Shown here: positions 19,888 to 28,665 of the stretch, in pieces
Layout of the letters: the number at the start of each line of letters is the position of its first letter
Numbering within the stretch: the first letter of the stretch is position 1
Assembly (NCBI RefSeq): GCF_002944315.1
Contig: NZ_CP024311.1
Span: 720,501 to 784,500, forward strand
Direction of reading: 5' to 3'
DNA length: 64,000 bases
DNA from: Rhizobium sp. NXC24
Lineage (GTDB): Bacteria; Pseudomonadota; Alphaproteobacteria; Rhizobiales; Rhizobiaceae
The notes under the pieces: model-generated
The model's input: the letters and a program-made list of their open reading frames with translations, nothing else
The model's database searches: none
Told to the model about the DNA's origin: nothing
Program-made: the position numbers and the translations under genes

Positions 19888-22800
19888 TCAGTTCGCCAGC
19901 ACCCTCGGCGATGGGAAGGTGATCTCGACCAGCGTGCCCTCATTCGGCGCCGAGTTGATCGAGAAGGTTGCCCTGTTGGCATCGACCATGGCCTTGGTTA
20001 GCGGCAGGCCAAGGCCGGTGCCGTCGCCACGTTTGCGGGCGTTGGTCGAAACCTGGCGGAAAGGTTTCATCGCCTGTTCCAACTCGCTGCGGGTCATGCC
20101 GACGCCGGTATCGCGGATGCGCATGACGACACTGCCGTTCCCCTCGTAAGACGTTGAGACGACGATCTGGCCGCCCGACGGCGTGAAGCGGATGGCATTC
20201 GACAGGATGTTCAGCGCGATCTGCTTGATCGAACGCAGGTCGGCGACGACGTTCGGTACGGACTGCGACAGCGCCGTGCGGATGATGACGCGCTGGCTGT
20301 TGGCCTGCGGCTGCACCAGCGACACGGCTTCGGCGATCGCTTCGTTGAGGCCGACCGAGGAAAATTCCAGGTCCATCTCACCGGCTTCGATCTTGGAAAT
20401 GTCCAGGAGATCGTTGACGATGTCGAGCACATGCCGACCCGAGCGGCCGATATCGGTGGCATATTCGATATAGCGGGAATGACCGATTGGCCCGAAGCGT
20501 TCGCCGGCCATCATGTCGGAGAAGCCGATGATGGCGTTGAGCGGCGTGCGGATTTCATGGCTGACGCGGGCGAGGAAATCGGTCTTGTGGGCATTTGCAG
20601 TCTCTGCCGCGCGCTTGGCGTTGCGCAACTCTTCCTCGGTGCGCTTCCATTGCGTGATGTCGCGGATGACGGCGCAATAGCCGTTCGAGGAATTCAACCG
20701 CCCCATGGTCATGAACAGGGGTACGAAGCCGCCGGACGCCTCGCGGCCGATGACCTCGCGGCCGTCGTTCAGCACGCTTGCCACGCCATGGCCGGAGAGG
20801 CCGCCAAGATAGTCCAGCACCGCCTTCTGGCTTTCATGCGCAAAGAGCATGACGAATGGTTTGCCGCGGGTTTCCTGGTCGTCGTAGTTAAAGAGCGCGC
20901 TGGCCGAGCGGTTCATCGAGCGAATCTCGCCCTCCTGCCCGATGATGACGACCCCATCCGTTGCCGTTTCCAGCGTCGAACGCAGCTCTTCGATTTCGAC
21001 CTGCAGCTTTGCGAGTTTTTCGACCATGCGTTCCGGTCGCGCTTCTTCCGGCACGGGCTCGGGCGCGGGGGCTTCGCTCTTTTCGAGCGGCATCAGCGCC
21101 AGCATCAAAGCGGTGCCGTCTTCCCAACGGACTGACTGCAGCCGCGCGGTAACGGGCACGAGCGTGTCGTCGGCGCGCACTACCATCATCGTCCCCGGCC
21201 GTTCGGCCTTGCCTTCGAGGTCATGGCGCTGCAGCAGCGCATCCAGCCCGCCGACATGCTCCAGGTCCGTGAGGCTTTCATAGCCGGTCAGCCGCAGGAA
21301 TTCCGGAGTGCCGTGGATCAGCCGGTCGCCGGCATGGATGAGAATGGCGAGGGGCAGTTGATCGACGATCTCGGCCGACAGCCCATCGCGCATTTTTACG
21401 CGGGGTGGAATGGCGGTGTTCAAGACTTCCAGCGGATCGCGGTCCCGTTCCGGCTCGCCGGCAGCCTTTGATTCCCGCAAGTCGGAACCGGCAACCTCTT
21501 CCGTCTCGGCCGTAGCCGCCGGCATATTCGCTTCGGATTGTGCGGTTTCACTGCTTTCCGGCTGATCTTCGGCATGCGGCCGCTTTTCGGCTGCATGGTC
21601 GTCGGCCGGCGCTTCGACGGCATCGGACAAAACCTCATCCGCCGCATTCGGCTGCGGAGAGATGTCCACCACTTCTTCGGACTGTTCCATGCTTTCGGGC
21701 TGACCGCCCGATGTCTCCGCACGTTTGCCGAAGGGGTCGAGCTGACGGGCGATTTCGCGGAAGGCCGCCTGTTCGCTCAGCGACAAGCTGCCTGGCGTCT
21801 GTGCGCGGCGCTCGTGCAATCGGATGATCTTGTCGGATTCCCGGCGGTTCGGCGTCTCGGCGATCGTCAGGGCCGGCGGCTCCTCATCCCGGGGAGAGAA
21901 CTCCTCCGTTGCCCCGGATCCTGCTTCGCGAGCAGTCTCCTCGTCTGCGGCAACATTTTCCTCCATCGCGTCCTGCAGCGCTTCCTCGGCAATCGCCGGA
22001 GCAGCCGTCTCCACTGCTGGCTCTTCAGCCAAGCCCGGCGTCGGCGCTGCCTGCTCTTCGTCGCCGTCCAGCGTCAGGCCGAGCTTCATCGGATCTTCGA
22101 TGGCATCGGAGAGGCGCACGACGCCGAAGCCTCGGAAGCCGTCGAATTCGCGGCTGCGCGTATAGGTCGGCAATGCGGCCAGATCGACCGGCACCACTAG
22201 GCTGGTATTTTCCACCGGCCAGTAGATCGTCCGGCCCGACCACGTATCGCGCCGCGCCAGAAGCTCGGCGATCTTGCCGTCCGGATCGAGATTGAAATGC
22301 CTGGCGATGTCAGCGAAGGCAACGCCGGTGACTTTCGTCGCATGCGGCCCTACGGCTTCAGCGAACTCGCGCGAGACTTCGCTGAAGCGGCCTTCGGCGT
22401 CGATCCGCCAGACGAAACGCGTAGCACGGCCGCTGCGCTTGAAGGTGAACTCTTCCGACTGGTCGATTTCCGGAGCGCCAGCCTCGGCTGCGACCGGCTC
22501 AGTGCCTGCCACCGCGTCCTCCGCTTGGCTTTCTCCGGCGCTGCGCAGCAGATCATCATCGGCCTCCGGGACAAGCTCGTCGGCATGCGCAGCCGCCTCG
22601 ATCTGTTCGGGCGTCGCGCCGTCCATCGTCACCAACGCGTCGATGTCCTGACCGAGGGCATCGGGGTGCGCATGCACCACTTCATGGTCGGCGCCAGACA
22701 TTTCCGGCGTGTGCTCGACTTCCTCGATATCCGCCACCGCATCGATGACATCGGGGGAGGGCACATGCTCGGCAGGCGCAGCCTCGGTAATAGGTGTTTC

Positions 22801-23586
22801 GTCAGCCGCGGCTGTCTCGAGTTCCTTCCGCGCCTCTTCCGCTTCCGGCTCGATCGCGCCGCCTGAGGCTGAGGCGGCAGATGCGTCAGCCACGAGGCTT
22901 GCCGTTGGATCGAGATTGTCGGCTGCGGTCTCGACGACGAAAAGCAGATGCAGGGCAGGGATTTCCGACAGCTTGCCGACGGCGGCGGGTAGATAGCCGT
23001 GGCCGGTCGGGATCGGCCGCTTGATCAGCCGTTCCGCCTGGGCGCCCGCCATGGTCGTCAGCATCCTTGCGGTCTGCGGCGTCACGCCCAACGCATCGAA
23101 GCGAGCGGAAGCGGCGATAATTTCCCCGTCGCGGCCGATCACGGCCATATGCGTATCGGGGTCGTCGAAGCCGTCGATCATCCGCTTCGCACTTTCCGCC
23201 GCGGCCAGCGGCTTGGAGGAAACCGGCGAGGAAAACAGGATCGCCTCTTCGCCCGCCTGAACCTGGATGATTTCGACTGCGGCGTTAACGACCGCGCGCT
23301 GGAAGCCGGAGGCCATGCGGATCAGGAAGGTGCGCTGGTCGCCGACCGCGCCAAGTCCGCGCGCCGTCGCCTCGATCTGGCGGAAGGAGACGTCGCCGGC
23401 CTTCGGTCCCTGGTCGAGGAAATCATAGATGATATCGTAGCCGAAAAGATTAGCGCCAGCGCCGTTGGCCCAGAGCACGCGATCCATGCCGGTCGAAAAC
23501 AGCACCATGGCTTCGCCGCGCGCAAAACGCTCCCGAACGCGGGGGTGCACGGCAATGTCAATGAATGGGTACTGAATTGCGGGCAT
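19888..23586 (-). CDS. cbrA: CbrA-like PAS-domain sensor histidine kinase
   Basis: A 1232-residue cytoplasmic hybrid of sensor and kinase of the PleC/DivJ/PdhS family, which controls the cell-cycle response regulator DivK. The phospho-acceptor His is in SHEIRTPLNAIIGFSDMM near residue 1010. The ATPase N box (LNILSNAIRF) and G boxes (DTGVGM, GTGLGL) complete the kinase. A PAS domain precedes it (LRSTLETATDGVVIIGQEGEI), and further PAS-like segments lie upstream. Roughly residues 230-760 are mostly acidic Ala/Glu-rich linker. It is divergent from phaP, as I recall for cbrA in S. meliloti, where it is needed for symbiosis and envelope integrity. Confidence 0.85.
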   Translation of the reverse strand: MPAIQYPFIDIAVHPRVRERFARGEAMVLFSTGMDRVLWANGAGANLFGYDIIYDFLDQGPKAGDVSFRQIEATARGLGAVGDQRTFLIRMASGFQRAVVNAAVEIIQVQAGEEAILFSSPVSSKPLAAAESAKRMIDGFDDPDTHMAVIGRDGEIIAASARFDALGVTPQTARMLTTMAGAQAERLIKRPIPTGHGYLPAAVGKLSEIPALHLLFVVETAADNLDPTASLVADASAASASGGAIEPEAEEARKELETAAADETPITEAAPAEHVPSPDVIDAVADIEEVEHTPEMSGADHEVVHAHPDALGQDIDALVTMDGATPEQIEAAAHADELVPEADDDLLRSAGESQAEDAVAGTEPVAAEAGAPEIDQSEEFTFKRSGRATRFVWRIDAEGRFSEVSREFAEAVGPHATKVTGVAFADIARHFNLDPDGKIAELLARRDTWSGRTIYWPVENTSLVVPVDLAALPTYTRSREFDGFRGFGVVRLSDAIEDPMKLGLTLDGDEEQAAPTPGLAEEPAVETAAPAIAEEALQDAMEENVAADEETAREAGSGATEEFSPRDEEPPALTIAETPNRRESDKIIRLHERRAQTPGSLSLSEQAAFREIARQLDPFGKRAETSGGQPESMEQSEEVVDISPQPNAADEVLSDAVEAPADDHAAEKRPHAEDQPESSETAQSEANMPAATAETEEVAGSDLRESKAAGEPERDRDPLEVLNTAIPPRVKMRDGLSAEIVDQLPLAILIHAGDRLIHGTPEFLRLTGYESLTDLEHVGGLDALLQRHDLEGKAERPGTMMVVRADDTLVPVTARLQSVRWEDGTALMLALMPLEKSEAPAPEPVPEEARPERMVEKLAKLQVEIEELRSTLETATDGVVIIGQEGEIRSMNRSASALFNYDDQETRGKPFVMLFAHESQKAVLDYLGGLSGHGVASVLNDGREVIGREASGGFVPLFMTMGRLNSSNGYCAVIRDITQWKRTEEELRNAKRAAETANAHKTDFLARVSHEIRTPLNAIIGFSDMMAGERFGPIGHSRYIEYATDIGRSGRHVLDIVNDLLDISKIEAGEMDLEFSSVGLNEAIAEAVSLVQPQANSQRVIIRTALSQSVPNVVADLRSIKQIALNILSNAIRFTPSGGQIVVSTSYEGNGSVVMRIRDTGVGMTRSELEQAMKPFRQVSTNARKRGDGTGLGLPLTKAMVDANRATFSINSAPNEGTLVEITFPSPRVLAN

Positions 23587-23702
23587 GTTCCGACCTGTTT
23601 TGCGGGCGTGATCGCCTCTCTTACTTTAACGCTTTATTAATAACGGCGCCCCGGTTTCAGGTCCAGCGAAGGCCCAGGTTTTTGACTGGAAGGGTTAACG
23701 TG

Positions 23703-23752
23703 TTGTGCATCGCAAAAAATATGTTGCACTGCACAATAGTTTATATTATATA
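23703..23752 (+). promoter_or_regulatory. phaP promoter with two TGC-N3-GCA operators
   Basis: A -35-like TTGCAC (23724-23729), a 17-bp spacer and TATATA (23747-23752) form a good promoter. Two TGC-N3-GCA sites, TGCATCGCA (23706-23714) and TGCACTGCA (23725-23733), lie 19 bp apart, the second overlapping the -35. This is the expected position for repression by PhaR, the regulator known to control phasin genes. PhaR binding is inferred. Confidence 0.6.
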
Positions 23753-23809
23753 GGGCTCAATCAATTCACCAAGGGCGCCTCTGAGGAGGGCCCATATAGG
23801 AGCGCTATC

Positions 23810-24259
23810 ATGGCTACTGTAAAGAAAGACGACGTTTTTTCAACGGCTACATTCGACCCTTCCAAGCTCTCTGAATCCTTCCGCGACTTCGCGGAAAAAG
23901 GCGCTGCCCAGTCCAAGGAAGCCTTCGCCAAGATGAAGACGGCTGCCGAAGACGCTGGTAAGACCCTCGAAGCCACTGTGCAGACCGCCCAGGCCGGCTC
24001 CGTGGAAATCGGCCTCAAGACGATCGACGTCCTGCGCACCAATGCCGAAAGCTCGCTGGCGCACATGGAAGCTCTGCTTCGCGTCAAGTCCGTCGCCGAA
24101 CTCTTCGAACTGCAGACCTCCTTCATCCGCAAGCAGGCTGAAGTAACCGTCGAGCAGGCCAAGTCCATTCAGGAAACCACCAAGAAGGTCGCCGAAAAGC
24201 TGGCAAAGCCGGCCAAGGACGCCGCTGAAAAGGCCATGTCCTCCTTCAAGGTCGCTTAA
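23810..24259 (+). CDS. phaP: Phasin (PHB granule-associated protein)
   Basis: A 149-residue amphipathic helical protein that coats polyhydroxybutyrate granules. It is rich in Ala, Lys and Glu with heptad-like helices (AKMKTAAEDAGKTLEATVQ), and the phasin_2 region FELQTSFIRKQAEVTVEQAKSIQE is clear. The ATG at 23810 has AGGAG eight bases upstream. It is monocistronic, with a strong terminator, and divergent from cbrA. Confidence 0.93.
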   Translation: MATVKKDDVFSTATFDPSKLSESFRDFAEKGAAQSKEAFAKMKTAAEDAGKTLEATVQTAQAGSVEIGLKTIDVLRTNAESSLAHMEALLRVKSVAELFELQTSFIRKQAEVTVEQAKSIQETTKKVAEKLAKPAKDAAEKAMSSFKVA

Positions 24260-24282
24260 TCTTTCCAAGCCTCCCAAGACCA

Positions 24283-24324
24283 GAACGTCTCGCTTTCGGT
24301 AAAACACTGAAAGCGGGACGTTTT
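24283..24324 (+). terminator. Terminator after phaP
   Basis: A 14-bp stem (AACGTCTCGCTTTC against GAAAGCGGGACGTT, one G-U pair) has a loop of about 12 nt and a TTTT end, 24 bases after the phasin stop. Confidence 0.85.
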
Positions 24325-24472
24325 AATTTCAGGGTCATGGTGCATTCGTCCGAATGTGATGTGATCTTTGGAAACACGTCATACCCAGCTTTTTCATATT
24401 GCGGGGAGATAGGACTTGAAATAATTTCAAAGTCCTCGTATGTCACCCCCGTTCGCGGCGACGCGAGCATGT

Positions 24473-24549
24473 GCGGTTGTAGCTCAGTTGGTTAGAGCGC
24501 AGGTTTGTGGCACCTGAGGTCGGAGGTTCGAGACCCCCCAACCGTACCA
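24473..24549 (+). tRNA. tRNA-His (anticodon GTG)
   Basis: A complete cloverleaf of 77 nt with encoded CCA. The acceptor stem is GCGGTTG against CAACCGT, the D-arm GCTCAGTTGGTTAGAGC, the anticodon loop TTGTGGC, and the T-arm contains GGTTCGAGACC. The discriminator base is A73 and there is no templated G at -1, the alternative histidine identity known in most alphaproteobacteria. Confidence 0.97.
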
Positions 24550-24598
24550 TTTCTCCCCATTGATTGGACGAAAGCAGGAAGCCGGCATTAGTCGCAGG

Positions 24599-24745
24599 CT
24601 ATTTCTTGTCCTGAGGCTTCTTTGCGACATGTCCCGGTGAGATCGGATCGCTCGCCGGAAAAGTCTCCTCAAGCGCCTCCTCAAGATAATCGTCCTGCTC
24701 CTTGCGTTCCTTCTCGGTCAGATTCGGCTTCTTCTTCTCGCTCAT
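24599..24745 (-). CDS. Small conserved protein with an ETFPASDP motif, 48 aa
   Basis: A short hydrophilic protein starting MSEKKKPNLTEKERKEQ, with the core EALEETFPASDPIS and a Lys-rich end. The ATG has AAGGGAG 12 bases upstream. Small proteins with an ETFPASDP core are widespread in alphaproteobacteria, as far as I recall, with no assigned function. The charged first half should form a helix. It starts 75 bases beyond the downstream end of the lipoprotein gene, on the same strand. Confidence 0.7.
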   Translation of the reverse strand: MSEKKKPNLTEKERKEQDDYLEEALEETFPASDPISPGHVAKKPQDKK

Positions 24746-24820
24746 GACCTGTGCTCCCTTCATCCTTATTAGGATACTAGGCCAAGGTTGGGCCTTGTCC
24801 AGCGCGGCCTCACCCCGTTC

Positions 24821-25534
24821 CTAGAACGTGATCCGGGACACGATCGTGGCGCGGCCGCGGGGTGGTATTGCGGGAGTCTCGGGGGAAACCCTGAATGTCC
24901 TTCTGGCGGCGGGTCGGGCCGCGCCGGGGATGGCTTTTTCGACTGCCGCGACATCCTCGGCGCTGACCTTGGAGGCGGCGCAGGCCTCCTTTTTGTTCCA
25001 GAGGTTCTCGGCAATGCTGCTGCCGACCGCCGCGGTGATGGCCGTGCCGGCCACATCGTTGCGCTGAACCTTGTTCGCTTTCACCATCCCTTGGATGGCT
25101 TCGCCGAGGATCTCCGCGGAATCCTTGAACGACACGTTGCGCACTTGGTCGAACCGTTTGTCGTTCTCGCCATCGACGATGCAATGGTGCGCCGTGAACA
25201 TCCAGTCGTGGATCATGTAGGCCGGGGCATATCCCCATGGCGACAAGCCCTTGAAGACCTGGGCGATCTTCGGGATGGAGCCGCCGTCCGTATACATCAG
25301 GCCGGGCTGGATCTCGGCGCCCGGCAGGGAGCTGTCGGCTCGGCGAAAGGTGAGGGGATCGGCGGGATCCGGCACGAAAACGAACTTGCCGTCGCCGCTG
25401 GAATTTCCCTCTCCGACCCACATCACGAACAGGCTGCCGGTCAGCGTTGCCGGAGCGAGCTTAGAAAAATCGATGGTCGTGCATGCGCTGAGACCGATGG
25501 CAAGCGCCGCGAAGAATACTCCGGCTTTCAACAT
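24821..25534 (-). CDS. Putative lipoprotein with a DUF1353-like domain
   Basis: A 237-residue envelope protein. A lipoprotein signal (residues 1-18, lipobox LSAC) places it on a membrane. The middle contains YTDGGSIPKIAQVFKGLSPW and YAPAYMIHDWMFTAHHC, which resemble the DUF1353 family of phage and bacterial proteins. The His/Asp pair in IHDWMFTAHHC may bind metal, but no activity is established. The C-terminus is Ala/Pro/Arg-rich. It is divergent from the small proline-rich gene. Confidence 0.75.
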   Translation of the reverse strand: MLKAGVFFAALAIGLSACTTIDFSKLAPATLTGSLFVMWVGEGNSSGDGKFVFVPDPADPLTFRRADSSLPGAEIQPGLMYTDGGSIPKIAQVFKGLSPWGYAPAYMIHDWMFTAHHCIVDGENDKRFDQVRNVSFKDSAEILGEAIQGMVKANKVQRNDVAGTAITAAVGSSIAENLWNKKEACAASKVSAEDVAAVEKAIPGAARPAARRTFRVSPETPAIPPRGRATIVSRITF

Positions 25535-25744
25535 CAAGCGCCCCCTCGGACTCTGCCTGGATGAAAACGAAAGTCTGCTGTTCTACTTATGCACGAACCG
25601 GCGCCATGCGCAAATGAAGCGGCAATCAGGCCGAGCCGGAGAGACCGGTCGCGTCCTTCCCGGGAAGTCGCAGTATTTCCTTTGGAACCGTGCCAGCTCG
25701 CCGCCGTTCTGTTCATATCAACAACAAGACCGAAGGAACTGGCC

Positions 25745-25903
25745 ATGTCCGTGCCACGCGAGCCGATTCCCGACAAGCCGCCGATGCCGGGTCCCGGCTG
25801 GACACCGGAGCCGCCGATAGAGGAGCCGGATCCCGATAGGCTGCCGGATGAATTTCCCGTTCCCAATCCCGATGAGAACGAAGAGCCGCCGAAGCATGCC
25901 TAA
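25745..25903 (+). CDS. Small acidic proline-rich protein, 52 aa
   Basis: It starts MSVPREPIPDKPPMPGPGW. About a third of the residues are Pro, with many Asp/Glu, so it is almost certainly disordered. The ATG at 25745 has AAGGA eight bases upstream; the frame is open further upstream but loses this composition. Function unknown. Its TAA stop is the first three bases of an intergenic repeat. Confidence 0.6.
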   Translation: MSVPREPIPDKPPMPGPGWTPEPPIEEPDPDRLPDEFPVPNPDENEEPPKHA

Positions 25904-26004
25904 TGCATGTCGCGCAAAAGTGTGCGGCGGTTTTGCGAACGACATGCAAAAACAAGGAGCTAAAGCGTGGGAGCGAATCTGAAAGATCGCGACGAGCTTT
26001 AGAG
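25901..26004. repeat. Two-stem rhizobial intergenic repeat
   Basis: Stem 1 pairs GCATGTCG (25905-25912) with CGACATGC (25940-25947), and GCAAAA with TTTTGC inside. Stem 2 pairs CTAAAGC (25960-25966) with GCTTTAG (25996-26002). The sequence resembles a repeat I recall from many Rhizobium genomes (RIME-like). It fills the gap between the proline-rich gene and the LysR gene. Confidence 0.7.
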
Positions 26005-26017
26005 GCCCGACGCGGCT

Positions 26018-26905
26018 TCAGAAAAACATACGCCTTTCCTCGCTCACCAGCTCCTGCAGAAAGTCCGCGACGGTGCGTACCCGCACCAGATCGCGGGCGC
26101 TTTCGTGATAGGTCGTCCAATAGGCGCGTTTGATGGAGACATCGGGAAGGATGCGGGTCAGCTCCGGATGTTGCTTTGCGATATAGTCGTGCAGGATGCC
26201 GATGCCGGCGCCGGAACGTACCGCCTCCGTCTGGCCGATGGAGGTGGAGATTTCGAATGACGCATCCCAGCTCCGCATGATCTCGCCAGAAAAATTCAGC
26301 GAGGCAGTAAAGATCAGGTCTTCGACATAGCCGATTCGGGGGTGCAATTTCAGCGCCTCGACACTGTCGGGCAGGCCCGCCCGGTCGAGATAGGCCTTCG
26401 AGGCGTAAAGGCCGAGCGTATAGTCCGTCAGCTTGGACGAGATCAGGCGACCTTGTTCCGGACGCTCAAGCGTGATGGCGATATCCGCCTCGCGCTGCGA
26501 CAGCGAAAAGGAGCGGGGCACCGGCACCAATTGGATGCGCAGTTCCGGATAGCGCGCAATCAGCCGTCCCAGACGGGGTGCGAGGAAGGAGACGCCGAAA
26601 CCGTCGGGCGCGCCGATGCGCACCGTGCCGGTGATGGCGCTGTCGAGATGGCCGACGCTTGCCTGGGCGCGCAGCATCTCGGTTTCCATGCGCTCGGCCG
26701 CGTGCAGAAAAATTTCGCCCTCGGAGGTCAGGTCGCACCCATTGGTGCGGCGCACCAGCAGCCGCGTCTTCAGCCGTTCCTCCAGCGTCGTCACCCGCCG
26801 CGACAGCGTCGCGTGGTTAACCCCAAGCCTTTTCGAGGCCGCAAGGATTTGTCCCGTGCGAGCAACCGCGAGGAACATGCGGACATCATCCCAATCCATA
26901 TGCAC
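26018..26905 (-). CDS. LysR-family transcriptional regulator, likely mmsA regulator
   Basis: A 295-residue regulator. The helix-turn-helix is at about 4-62 (DWDDVRMFLAVARTGQILAASKRLGVNHATLSRRV), followed by an effector-binding domain. It is divergent from mmsA across 106 bp that contain a long inverted repeat beginning eight bases before this start codon. It is therefore probably both autoregulated and the regulator of mmsA. Starts at 26905 and 26899 are both possible. Confidence 0.9.
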   Translation of the reverse strand: MHMDWDDVRMFLAVARTGQILAASKRLGVNHATLSRRVTTLEERLKTRLLVRRTNGCDLTSEGEIFLHAAERMETEMLRAQASVGHLDSAITGTVRIGAPDGFGVSFLAPRLGRLIARYPELRIQLVPVPRSFSLSQREADIAITLERPEQGRLISSKLTDYTLGLYASKAYLDRAGLPDSVEALKLHPRIGYVEDLIFTASLNFSGEIMRSWDASFEISTSIGQTEAVRSGAGIGILHDYIAKQHPELTRILPDVSIKRAYWTTYHESARDLVRVRTVADFLQELVSEERRMFF

Positions 26906-26912
26906 ATCCAGG

Positions 26913-26971
26913 ACTTCAATTTCTGCACAACGGTTGCTTATAACAGCTCATTGATTTGTGCAAATTGAAGT
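26913..26971. promoter_or_regulatory. Long inverted repeat, candidate operator of LysR/mmsA
   Basis: ACTTCAATTTCTGCACAA (26913-26930) and TTGTGCAAATTGAAGT (26956-26971) are inverted copies across a 25-bp spacer. All 16 bases of the right arm are matched; the left arm carries two extra bases (CT). It lies between the two divergent start codons. Confidence 0.7.
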
Positions 26972-27011
26972 GCGATCCTGTCATCATTCCAGAAAACGAG
27001 GAGGCACATCC

Positions 27012-28508
27012 ATGCAAGAGATCGGTCATTTCATCGGCGGCAAGCACGTCGCCGGCACCAGCGGCCGCACGAGCAATGTCTACAATCCGGCAACCGGCGA
27101 AGTTCAGGCGACGGTCGCGCTCGCCAGCGTCGAGGAAATGCGCGCTGCCGTCGAAAACGCCAAGGCCGCACAGCCGAAATGGGCCGCCACCAATCCGCAG
27201 CGCCGCGCCCGCGTTTTCTTCAAGTTCGTCGAACTTTTGAACCAGCATATGGACGAGCTGGCGACCTTGCTCTCCAAGGAGCACGGCAAGATCGTTGAGG
27301 ACTCCAAGGGCGATGTTCTCCGCGGCCTGGAAGTTTGCGAATTCGTCTGCGGTATTCCGCATCTGCAGAAGAGTGAGTTCACCGAAGGCGCCGGCCCGGC
27401 GATCGACATGTATTCCATTCGCCAGCCGGTCGGCGTCGGCGCCGGCATCACGCCGTTCAATTTCCCGGCGATGATCCCGATGTGGATGTTTGCACCAGCG
27501 ATCGCCTGCGGCAACGCCTTCATCCTGAAGCCGTCTGAGCGCGATCCGTCCGTGCCGCTTCGCCTCGCCGAACTGATGATCGAAGCAGGCCTGCCGGCCG
27601 GCATCCTCAACGTCGTCAATGGCGACAAGGGTGCGGTCGACGCTATCCTGACCGATCCGGATATTGCTGCCGTTTCCTTCGTCGGCTCCACGCCGATCGC
27701 CCGCTACGTCTACGGCACGGCGGCGATGAACGGCAAGCGCGCGCAATGCTTCGGCGGCGCCAAGAACCATATGATCATCATGCCCGATGCCGACATGGAT
27801 CAGGCCGTCAACGCCCTGATGGGCGCTGGTTACGGTTCGGCCGGCGAGCGCTGCATGGCGATCTCCGTTGCCGTTCCGGTGGGCGAGGAGACCGCCAACC
27901 GCCTGGTCGAAAAGCTGGTGCCGAAGATCGAGTCGCTGCGCATCGGGCCTTACACCGATGACAAGGCCGATATGGGCCCGCTCGTTACTAAGGATGCGTA
28001 TAACCGCGTCAACGGCCTCATCGACCGCGGTGTCGAAGAAGGCGCCAAGCTCGTCGTCGATGGCCGCGGCTTCAAGCTGCAGGGCTATGAAGATGGTTAT
28101 TTCGTTGGCGGTACGCTGTTCGACCACGTCAAGCCTGAGATGGATATCTACAAGACCGAAATCTTCGGGCCTGTCCTCTCCGTTGTCCGCGCCAAGAACT
28201 ATGAAGAAGCGCTCGATCTGCCGATGAAGCACGAATATGGCAATGGTGTCGCGATCTACACCCGCGACGGTGATGCCGCCCGCGATTTCGCCTCGCGCAT
28301 CAACATCGGCATGATCGGCATCAACGTGCCGATCCCGGTTCCGCTCGCCTATCACTCCTTCGGCGGCTGGAAGGCTTCCAGCTTCGGCGACCTCAACCAG
28401 CACGGCACGGATTCGATCAAGTTCTGGACCCGCACTAAGACGATCACAGCCCGCTGGCCGTCCGGCATCAAGGGTGGCGCTGAATTCGTCATGCCGACGA
28501 TGAAGTAA
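27012..28508 (+). CDS. mmsA: CoA-acylating methylmalonate-semialdehyde dehydrogenase
   Basis: Oxidises methylmalonate semialdehyde (or malonate semialdehyde) to propionyl-CoA (or acetyl-CoA) with NAD and CoA, in valine, thymine/beta-alanine and inositol breakdown. The 498 residues show the family features: N-terminal IGHFIGGKHVAGTSGR, TPFNFPAMIPMWMF, and the active-site Cys in GSAGERCMAIS near 285. The ATG at 27012 has GAGGAG 8 bases upstream. A terminator follows. Confidence 0.94.
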   Translation: MQEIGHFIGGKHVAGTSGRTSNVYNPATGEVQATVALASVEEMRAAVENAKAAQPKWAATNPQRRARVFFKFVELLNQHMDELATLLSKEHGKIVEDSKGDVLRGLEVCEFVCGIPHLQKSEFTEGAGPAIDMYSIRQPVGVGAGITPFNFPAMIPMWMFAPAIACGNAFILKPSERDPSVPLRLAELMIEAGLPAGILNVVNGDKGAVDAILTDPDIAAVSFVGSTPIARYVYGTAAMNGKRAQCFGGAKNHMIIMPDADMDQAVNALMGAGYGSAGERCMAISVAVPVGEETANRLVEKLVPKIESLRIGPYTDDKADMGPLVTKDAYNRVNGLIDRGVEEGAKLVVDGRGFKLQGYEDGYFVGGTLFDHVKPEMDIYKTEIFGPVLSVVRAKNYEEALDLPMKHEYGNGVAIYTRDGDAARDFASRINIGMIGINVPIPVPLAYHSFGGWKASSFGDLNQHGTDSIKFWTRTKTITARWPSGIKGGAEFVMPTMK

Positions 28509-28532
28509 GCTTCTCCGGTCTCGCCTGATACG

Positions 28533-28581
28533 AACCGCCGCTCAATTGCCGATTTGAGGCAGATTTGGGCGGCGGTTTTTT
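28533..28581 (+). terminator. Terminator after mmsA
   Basis: A perfect 9-bp stem AACCGCCGC/GCGGCGGTT with an inner CTCAA/TTGAG stem is followed by a T-run of six, 25 bases after the mmsA stop. Confidence 0.85.
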
Positions 28582-28665
28582 GTTGCGGTTATTTTCTGCT
28601 GAGTCATCTTGCTGGATGGTGCGTTTTGTTTTAGAACAAAACAAGAACAACCGGAGGACGGAGCG

